Source: Durusdinium trenchii
Taxonomy: Eukaryota > Sar > Dinophyceae > Suessiales > Symbiodiniaceae
NCBI GenBank assembly: GCA_963970005.1
Contig: CAXAMN010027395.1
Span: forward strand, 259,455 to 323,454
Reading direction: 5' to 3'
DNA: 64,000 nt
Shown here piece by piece: positions 42,001-48,500 of this stretch; within the stretch, counting starts at the first letter, position 1; each line of letters opens with the position of its first letter. Both the position numbers and the translations under genes were made by a program. The notes below the pieces were generated by a model. That model saw only the letters and a list, made by a program, of their open reading frames with translations, was not told the origin of the DNA and did not search any database.

Positions 42001-44857
42001 TCCTTCGACGAGCGCAGCAGACGAAGCGGAAAGAGCGGGTGAAGTTGTCAGATATTTGGGATGCCTTACTCAAGGAGCATCAGCATAACGAGGTGCGTGT
42101 CAGTTGTCGGGTTGGTGTTGTTTTACGGCTGGCCAGAGAATAGGGACCTGCCATGCTTCTGTGACCATGACCAGGGATCTTGAGATTCGTGTGCACCACA
42201 CACGCGCTTTATGTTTCTTGACCTGGTTTGCGCGATCTTATTCTGTCCCCTGTCAATTACTCGTACTAATTACCTGAGCAGCCTGAACAGGACCGGGATC
42301 CAGATGCTTTAGATCAAGCACGTTCACTTGGACGTGGAATGTATCCAGCACTTAGCACGTGCATCGTAACCCTACATACATATGCTTGGCAGGTCATCCT
42401 GGTAGCTGTTAACTTGATGCCAAAAAATTGACGAATCAAGCGTCAGGGACGCCCTGAGGAGTGAGTGGCCACAGTGGCGCTGAACGGCTGACCTTGCCAT
42501 GGGTTTGAATCTGCATATGTATTTGTTTGATCCATACCATTCCTGGCCACCCAGAACCACGTGTACCGTGTAGAGCTCATGTTCCGCATCAGCTTTGGTT
42601 GCTTGTTGTTCTCAAGGGCCCTGAAAGTCGAGGAGCGCTTGGCCCCTCTCAGGCAGCTTTGCTGAACAGCCAGCGCCGCATCACGCCCTTCTATTTGCGG
42701 GAGATCGTAGAGAACATCCCAGCATCTCAGGCGGTGCGGACACTCAAGAACTCGCAGACCGACCATGATCCAGATGAGCTTGCTTAGAAAGTTGTTTCCT
42801 TGTATGTATGTCCTTTTGTATAGTCTATTTGTTTGGGGGAGGGGAGGTTGGGATATGTTTGCATCATGTTTGTGTTTAACGGAGCTTTAACTGCATAAGT
42901 CCTGTTTTTTGTGTTTGTTTGATATTTGTATGATTTGTTGTTGCATGCAGATGCTGTGCTTCAGTTTTTGTTGTTTTGTGTATATATAAAGGGTGGTGAT
43001 CACATACGTACACAGTTTGTAAACGGTACTATTTTCTGGAACTCCAGCTGCGAATAGTTAGCAGAGCCGCAGGCCTTTCATTGCACGCGTGGCATCCGAA
43101 GACTACATGTTGGCATGGTTTAAGCAAATGACATTTTAGTTGGCTTCAATTTGCCAAGGGGTGTGGCCCGAGGACAAGAAGTATCCAGCATTTGATCTGC
43201 AAGACTTCAAAGCTGGCCTAACCTCCATGGTCACGCGCCTGGACTACTCGGCACTTTGTGCCACCTACTTGAGTGAGAAAATCCGACAGTACCAGGCGAC
43301 CTCAGGGCAAGTTTTCGGGGCCGGTGGCATGTGAAGTCACGATGCACTGTAGCAAGAGGGCAAGCAAGTGCGTCACTATAGGATCAAAGCAGAGGTGTAC
43401 GGACTGGTGAGTAACCTGCACCACGCTGGCAAGCGTCAGATGTTCTTCAGGATTCAAGGTCACCCCGTTACTTGCACGGAGGTTCCATCAGAGTGGACTG
43501 GACAAGTCCCAACCGTTGTTTGCCCTTTAAATGCTGATGCCTTCCTTTGTCTCATTACTAGGGCTCCATTTGTATCTTTGTCTTTCGGTCGGCGACCTCC
43601 AGTCGCATCTGGAGGAGCTGGCGAAGGCCGAGGGCCGCGACATGCCCGTGGCCGCCTCCTCCTCCGTCGCCGGCACCGACGCCACGGAGGCCACGTCCAG
43701 CGCGGACGTGGCCATTGAGAAGGTGTCGCCGGGCAGGAACGCGCGGAAGGCGTTTGGGGCGCGACTGGCAGAGAGAACCCAATCACATCCAATCAATCTA
43801 GAGGACTGGAAGGTTTTTCTAGATGACCCTGTTAGTGTAGATGTGCAAATTTTCTGTTGTAAGAAGAACTACATATTGGATATGAATTAGGCTGCAGCAC
43901 AGACAAGTGCCCTCAGCAAGGCTGTAAATCGAAAAATTGGCCTTTGATGTGTTGGGAACAACACTTGACTTGTGTCTATAGGCGTGCGTGCTAGGTGGCT
44001 AATTTCATGATTCCCATCCTTCCTGATAGTGGGATGCGCGTCCAACACGCGGTTTACGACTGAACCTGGTGGCCCACCAAGGAAGGCCCTGACGCAAGAG
44101 CACTCGAATGAGATGGCTGATGGCATTGCCACCATCCTGGGCGAAGAGATGCAAGAGCTTGAAAAGCGGCAGAGACTTGGACCGAAGGCGGTGGGGTGTG
44201 AGCTGAACCACTGGTGTGGGCTGCAATCGTCCCAAAAAGTGGGGCTTACGGATGAGAATGAACCTTCAATTCACGCATTCGCGAAGTGACATGGAACATC
44301 ATAGAACCATGGAACTTCTACAAGTAGCATCAAGTAACCATTTATCATTCATAATTTCCCACCCAATCGTGGGTTGAGACAGTTTGCCATGGGGTGGGGA
44401 TCGGCGTTCGCCCTGTTTCCGCCCTGATCCACGATGCCATACGGTGCCTCGGGGCGGCCATTGGCCTCGGGGCTCAGGTACAACCAGCGCAAGGCCATCG
44501 ACACGACCTCCGAGCAGCTACAGCGCGTGCGGGACATGGTTTATCACCTCAGCGAGAGCCTTGGGGAAAATGAGTGGGTTTATCTAGTTTTCATAATTAT
44601 TGTGAAGTGAGTAAACAGTATCACTATTTGGCTACGTTTTTGTAGTTTTTGTAAGCCATCCATCATCCAGACCTGCAGGAGTTGTAGGTCATACTAACCC
44701 TCATACTCATGTCCGCTGCAAGGAGATAGACTGGCCGAACGGGCTTTTATTGTTTCCATATGAGGACCTGTGCGGAAATTACGAACCTTGCCCGACAGCT
44801 CGATGGAGCAGCAGCACCCTCTTCTTTGATGACTACAGTGACGACAAGCTGACATGA
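32939..44857 (+). CDS. PKD2-like: Polycystin-2-like (TRPP) cation channel, 25 exons
   Basis: Integral membrane cation channel of the PKD2 type. The order of parts is standard: TM1, extracellular polycystin domain with WLDEQTQRIEIAFITYN and NFWFNRAGHIYQR, S2, S3 (FWNCVDWLAII), S4-S5 (RLAIVTDTFSVAYNDLMHFF), pore helix and filter (AMLGDWDWEAMGR), S6 (LLNMLVAILMEAYGVV) and a cytosolic coiled tail. The hand-built model uses 25 exons, 2,763 nt, 920 codons, and every junction keeps phase. It may begin further upstream. Donors are 12 GT, 9 GC and 3 GA. In other eukaryotes such channels work in cilia, flagella and membrane calcium signalling; the role here is inferred only from family. Confidence 0.85.
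33333..33573 (+). CDS. Polycystin exon: TM1 and start of extracellular domain
   Basis: Acceptor ATGAG, donor GTGAGA, ends phase 2. An amphipathic helix (WIKEELSKEAACLEL) leads into TM1 (FSVAFLAAFALFALGYLG), then the polycystin-type ENSIETDIIENANFAFEGYF and a Cys in LPCKN. The length and order fit PKD2 proteins. Confidence 0.82.
33894..34018 (+). CDS. Polycystin exon: extracellular domain
   Basis: Acceptor GTATAG, donor GTGCTA; phase matches both neighbours. Reads EPRTNFSRQLRNDFSDFWSW and TRLG, corresponding to the 'FW.W...glvplLF' part of the polycystin domain. Confidence 0.8.
34229..34331 (+). CDS. Polycystin exon: extracellular domain
   Basis: Acceptor AGCCAAG. Reads MIPLLFPDVPYTYSEGLESV and NVSDLPTQW. 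The chosen donor GTGTTT at 34,332 gives the phase needed by the next exon; a longer exon to GTGCAT would not. Confidence 0.74.
34886..35009 (+). CDS. Polycystin exon: YN..IGG motif
   Basis: Acceptor GGGCAG, donor GTGTTG. Reads LYPGYQKPAPIQNDYLRYNR, IIGGPRFRQEVS and ATCNL. The YNxxIGGxRxRQ string and following Cys are hallmarks of the polycystin domain. Confidence 0.82.
35590..35751 (+). CDS. Polycystin exon: extracellular domain, helical part
   Basis: Acceptor GCCCCAG, donor GTGATT, 162 nt phase 0-0. Reads HELPPDLIATESFAAKPERI and WFLPESEGKRALLQR, matching the helix that precedes the W-L-D...T motif. A second frame upstream (KFDPCYRG, 35,538; PPISEDRETL) also resembles this domain, so a small exon or frame problem is possible here. 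Confidence 0.62.
37035..37110 (+). CDS. Polycystin exon: WLDEQT motif
   Basis: Acceptor GCAGCAG; GC donor GCTTCT. Reads HPWLDEQTQRIEIAFITYNA and HYG, almost the exact family signature 'WiD..Tr.v.v.f..YN'. Phase 1 joins it to the next exon. Confidence 0.84.
37354..37415 (+). CDS. Polycystin exon: F.R.GHI motif
   Basis: Acceptor GTGTGAG, GC donor GCTCCT. Reads LYNLASVNFWFNRAGHIYQR, the last strand of the extracellular domain. 62 nt. Confidence 0.8.
37965..38031 (+). CDS. Polycystin exon: linker to S2 (tentative)
   Basis: Acceptor TCGCACAG, GA donor GAGCAC. Reads VFVRSSWAGLELREPGALLM. Chosen because its phase (0 to 1) connects both neighbours. An alternative frame with canonical donor GTAAGTGA at 38,108 (EKTVRRTVWRGSAVRAMLV) cannot be excluded. 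Confidence 0.42.
38371..38480 (+). CDS. Polycystin exon: S2
   Basis: Acceptor TGTTGCAG, donor GTCTGT. Reads CLAVWQSDEAGVLWVLGCLY and LAKVEVLEMATHL; the D...yvl.glYl...Ev.e pattern fits polycystin S2. It lies inside a longer Met-less ORF. Confidence 0.6.
38568..38786 (+). other. Low-GC ORF within an intron
   Basis: 72 codons from ATG: NVSVSAGRGKIARREVVERA and NLGHVDVSVNLYEFIDG. It reads like protein but lacks the exon codon bias and sits between two polycystin exons. Possibly a remnant of a mobile element. Confidence 0.3.
38924..39088 (+). CDS. Polycystin exon: S2-S3 linker and S3
   Basis: Acceptor TTCTCAG, donor GTGGCA. Reads LSRFIQKSNKLWYQTLAQDY then AGFWNCVDWLAIIMTRLGL, the 'fWN.lDwl.i' start of S3. 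Phase 0-0. Confidence 0.8.
39326..39437 (+). CDS. Polycystin exon: S3-S4 linker
   Basis: Reads LGQIVADVDANGYPPVQVYR and QSISDFADSVVAMLDVE; GC donor GCGCCG. Acceptor taken at TACAAG for phase; an upstream acceptor at 39,282 would add GLLHLFIGDVNYK but breaks phase. Confidence 0.7.
39938..40107 (+). CDS. Polycystin exon: S4 and first part of S5
   Basis: Acceptor GGTTGCAG, GC donor GCCATT. Reads NFRFWLCIYPVVLLMRLFKS, then RLAIVTDTFSVAYNDLMHFF and VVFLSVYFCMT. 'RL...sdT...a..dL.hFfvvF' is diagnostic of PKD2. S4 has few basic residues, as in other polycystins. Confidence 0.9.
40197..40223 (+). CDS. Polycystin microexon: end of S5
   Basis: Only 27 nt: acceptor GCCTAG, GA donor GAGTTG. Reads VNAVIFFGQ. 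Inserted between its neighbours it restores the spacing from FFVVF to the FG of PKD2 proteins (21 residues). Confidence 0.66.
40462..40504 (+). CDS. Polycystin exon: S5-pore loop
   Basis: 43 nt, acceptor GCTTGCAG, GC donor GCTTCT. Reads DMLDFATIDRALHA, the 'd..dFsTidrs...cF' element before the pore helix. The split Cys codon is completed by the next exon. Confidence 0.8.
40832..40923 (+). CDS. Polycystin exon: pore helix and filter
   Basis: Acceptor TCCAAG, GC donor GCCACT. Reads FRAMLGDWDWEAMGRIGIHK and AFAWFFSFML. Leu-Gly-Asp is the filter of PKD2-type channels. Human PKD2 also has LGD, followed by F-x-F rather than W-D-W. Confidence 0.9.
41382..41474 (+). CDS. Polycystin exon: S6
   Basis: Acceptor GTCCTCAG, GC donor GCCGAC. 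Reads SFFEVMVMVLLNMLVAILME and AYGVVKDDAKN, the conserved 'LlNm.lAIi...y..vk'. Confidence 0.92.
42018..42092 (+). CDS. Polycystin exon: cytosolic tail after S6
   Basis: Acceptor GAGCGCAG, donor GTGCGT. Reads KRKERVKLSDIWDALLKEHQ. Phase 0-0, 75 nt. Confidence 0.78.
42653..42781 (+). CDS. Polycystin exon: cytosolic tail
   Basis: Acceptor CTCTCAG, GC donor GCTTAG. Reads ALLNSQRRITPFYLREIVEN and IPASQAVRTLKNSQ, a helical, regulatory-looking stretch. Confidence 0.76.
43140..43310 (+). CDS. Polycystin exon: cytosolic tail
   Basis: Acceptor ATTTTAG, donor GTTTTC. Reads CQGVWPEDKKYPAFDLQDFK and LDYSALCATYLSEKIRQYQ. 171 nt, phase 0-0. Confidence 0.74.
43353..43406 (+). CDS. Polycystin exon: cytosolic tail, short
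   Basis: Acceptor CTGTAG, canonical donor GTGAGT. Reads QEGKQVRHYRIKAEVYGL. Confidence 0.58.
43603..43736 (+). CDS. Polycystin exon: Ala/Ser-rich tail
   Basis: Good pyrimidine tract and acceptor CTCCAG. Reads SHLEELAKAEGRDMPVAASS, then TEATSSADVAIEKVSPG. A GA donor (GAACGC) gives the phase for 44,082; a longer exon to about 43,784 is possible. The disordered stretch may be a phosphorylation region. Confidence 0.62.
44082..44187 (+). CDS. Polycystin exon: coiled-coil tail
   Basis: Acceptor CACCAAG, GC donor GCGGTG (or GC at 44,169). Reads KALTQEHSNEMADGIATILG and EEMQELEKRQR, heptad-like. Confidence 0.68.
44494..44577 (+). CDS. Polycystin exon: coiled-coil tail
   Basis: Reads AIDTTSEQLQRVRDMVYHLS and ESLGENEW; donor GTTTAT. 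The acceptor is GCGCAAG (44,493), or GGCTCAG (44,477) if the previous exon ends at 44,168. Coiled coils in this position drive assembly in other PKD2 proteins. Confidence 0.68.
44723..44857 (+). CDS. Polycystin last exon
   Basis: Acceptor GCTGCAAG, phase 0, reads IDWPNGLLLFPYEDLCGNYE and ends FFDDYSDDKLT with TGA 44,855-44,857. Another frame (CAEITNLARQLDGAAAP) stops at 44,852 but is out of phase. Confidence 0.6.
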   Translation, partial: EIDWPNGLLLFPYEDLCGNYEPCPTARWSSSTLFFDDYSDDKLT

Positions 44858-45472
44858 TACTTGATCTACGCCAAGTTTACGTGCGTTGTAGTAATGTGTC
44901 TCTGGAGCTTTGACCAAAGAATTCCTTATTGCTGTGTGCTTGTTTCAACCCAGTCGCCTGCAGTGAACGTTGCACAAGAACAATGTCACAAAAGAGGTGT
45001 TTTTATCTTTTTTTGCCGGGCGGTCATTTTTTATTTGGGGGAGCTGTCAAAAGCTACAGTGACCAATGTCCTAACCAGATCATCCCTTTTGCTGCATTCT
45101 TCACTTCAGCTGGTACCTTTCAAGTTTTGACCGTTTTACTTCAAGATGCTATCAAGATGCTTTGAGACTATTCTCCAGGAACTGTATTATAGATAGGCAA
45201 CATGTGGTTTACGAGATGTACAACACACACATATATATATATATATTATTGTGCATATATATATATATAGGACTCTCAGCATTCAACTGTTTGAGGGCCG
45301 AAGCCCGACCACACGCGCTTCTAATGGAGGGCCCGTTGCCGTCAAACGGCGGTTAGCCACTAGTGCCCATCCAGCATGATATAAGGTCAAGAGTCAATAC
45401 TGACTTGCTGAAGTCAAGGTATGTTTGGTGGAGACCCCGGGCAGTATGTGAAGTTCATGTTCCCATCAACAG
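44858..45472. other. Spacer after the channel gene
   Basis: T-rich sequence, then a TATATA tract at 45,232-45,272. No exon. A likely 3' UTR and intergenic region. Confidence 0.5.
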
Positions 45473-45556
45473 GTCCAGGAGAAGTTCATCGTGATGAGGT
45501 CAGAAGGTGATTTGGGTGGACTCTCGGCGAAGATCCAGCGCGGAGAGAGTGGACAG
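45473..45556 (+). CDS. Unidentified gene, exon a
   Basis: Acceptor ATCAACAG, GA donor GATCTT. Reads VQEKFIVMRSEGDLGGLSAK and IQRGESGQ. Phase 0-0. Confidence 0.6.
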
Positions 45557-48500
45557 GATCTTCAGGGGTCCTAATTCTCTGATTTAGGGCGGTCGTGTCC
45601 TGAGATGGTCACACTTTAGGTCCGCAAAGGCATGCAGAAGCTCGGTTCTAGTCTCCTGGTCGGTTGGGGAAAACGCGTGGGCGAAGGCCTACTGTCAGGG
45701 CCGCAGTGCACTTGGAACGGACATTCTGTGTGGGCAACACCGGCAGAATGCCATGAAATTCTGAGGAGAACATCCTGGCGGTGTGTTGCTCATCATTGTG
45801 TGGCACCTCAGAGTGCCGTCCGCGAATGCGACCCGGATCCGACCGGCTGCTGAAGACTTGCGCCTGTTGATGCTGAACGGATCCGTGCTTGAGAGTTGCT
45901 AGCGCCAGTGATTGATTGGTTGTATCTGGTGTCATCCATTGACCAGCAACATCCAGCAACCAACTTCGAGAGTTGCTTGCCTGGTTGCCTTTTGTTCATT
46001 TCGATGCTGCTTGCTTAGCCTGTCACAGGACCAGCATGCGGCATCCGAACGAGTTGGCGCCTCAAATGCTCTAGCTGGTAAGGGCATCTAATCTAAGATA
46101 TTCTTCTTGTTAAGAGACATGGGTTTGCTCTCCTTATAGTCTGACTGGGGTGGAAGTGGAAGCTGAGAACCAAACACATGTTCCCAGGGGCCCTTTTCCA
46201 CTTGCGTATTAGTGAGTGGGCGTTTGGCAACTGGGTTTCCTTGCAGGTCAAACTTGATTGTTGCTTGGGTTTCTTGGCGATGGAAAATGGGCAGGTAACA
46301 TATACCAGGAATGATGATGCCAGCTCCGCTCACATGAGATGGAGGAGGTTAGTTGCAGTTGCACAGAACTGAACTGAACATAAACCTATCCAACACAGGC
46401 AAGAGCCAAACATGTTTGTGCATTTTGTTCAGTTTGGTGCTGCATTTTCCATTGTTTGGGCGTTTCAATCTTCCCACCCTTTGGATTCGGATCTGACTAG
46501 TCAAGTGTGTTTTTGAGCAAACAAAACATTGCGATTTCACCCTTGGACTATTTGCGCAGCCATGTGTTGGCTCTGTTGGTCAATTAGTCCATGGAGCTCA
46601 GTTTTTGGAGCTGCACCTGCAATGACAGCGGCAGTGGTGTACTTTTAAAGCAACGCATTCCGGAGGTTGAGCCTTGTCGAGGAAAGAACTCATTGAAGTG
46701 CTGGTTGTCCTTTCCCCTTTCAGGGTTCGGGAGGATGAGGCTTGCAATCTGTGGCAGGTGTTGGTGCCCCATTGTGCACAGTTGACCTAAGTCTATAAGT
46801 TTCTATCCGTTGTGCCGCCCTGAGGCCTTATTTCATGGTTGCACACTAGAGGCCTGGTACCAAAACAACGAGAACGGCTTAGTGACCTTGCGAAGTTCTC
46901 CGAGCATCGCTGGCTTCCTGAAGCAGCTAGGCACCTTGGCCTTGGGGCCCAGTGCCCCAGCGGCCATCCTGCGATACGAGAGTGGAGGGAAGGCCCGAGA
47001 GGGCACCCCCATCGGAGGCCAGGTCACTGAGATCTTGTCCTTGGCTCAAACGGCAGAGCTGCTGGAGCAGGTGGGCGGTTCAGTGCTTCCCCGGTGAAGC
47101 TTGCCGAAAACTTCTGCTTCACGATGTCCACCACACCGGGAAAACAGATCCACTTTGGACTCCAACGGGTGGTTTTGCGGGGCAAAACCGTCGTCGTTTT
47201 CAGGGATTGTTCGATCCGACTTGATGTAGATGGTTCCAATTGGGTGCACCGAGCACGCACCCACATTGCACACAGCACGCTGTAGAGAGCATCCCTGAGC
47301 GCGCCCTGTGAGCAGCGGAGCTTTCCGCAGTGACGGGCGCTTTTGATTTAGATACTCTTCCCACAACGGACTAATGGCCAACTATATTTCCACCCGTGCC
47401 ACTATGCTCACAGAAACGGAAAGCCTGTAGGAATTGAGATCGGCCAATTTGAGAAGAAACACCAACAGTTTCGCCATTTTGCCTCCCTCAGGTGGCGAAG
47501 GAAGAGGTTCCATGCATGGACTCTGGCACATTATCGGAGCTTTGGACCTTGCAAAGCTATGTTGAGCCCCGCTATGGGATTCGCATTATCTCGGTCTATA
47601 GCTGCGATGCGCACCTGGAGGAACGGAGCGACATCTTCTCGCATCGCTTTCGGCCGGTGCCTGGGCAAATCATCGTGCCAATTGGGGAAAAGAAACGATG
47701 CATTCATTCAGATTCATTCTATATATTTGCATTTTTTGTCTTGGGCAAAGTGGAGGACTCGGAGTGTGGTGAATGACTTGAGGCCTCCGTTTGCGTGTCT
47801 TTGGGGTTGGCCAAGGTGTACCAGCCATCCACCACAGCCTTGGAAGAGACCAGTCCAGACGGGCCGGTGGAGCTGGAGACGCCCTACCGGCAGGCGATCG
47901 AATCCAAAACTCTGGGCATCGTGCGCTTCGCGCATCAGTACCACAATCTGGATTTGGATGGGATGATGCTAGACTCTCGGCTCAGCATGCCACCATGACA
48001 TGTGTTAAATGGCGGCACATGCTTTTGGAGTGCGTCAGCAGCGGCCACTTCATGGCCCTAAAGCCCCGTACTCAAAGAATAATAGCTAAGAATGCTAAGA
48101 CATGTCGTTGGGGAGTTTCATGCTCAAGTTTGATGTGACGTGCTTTGCGTGAAGACCTTAAAATTATCAGTGAACCATGTTGACGAACTTTGATGGCATG
48201 CCCACTTGCATCCCAATTGCATCTATATAATACCAATAGATGGATAGTAACGGATAGGCCTTGTCCATCCCTTGTCCCTATATATTAATTAGTGAACTAC
48301 CAAACCTACTCCCGGAAGCTACTGGTGGAGCTGGTTGCTGTTTGTGAGTGCGGCACTGAGGAGTTCGTCTTTGATTTGCAAGGTCAGATTGTACTCCACG
48401 GCGTCCTGGCTTCAAGACATTTCAACACATCCAAGTTCCAAGTGAATAGCTTGGACCATCTTGGACCTGGTGCAGTAAGCACACATAGACGTAGCTATAT

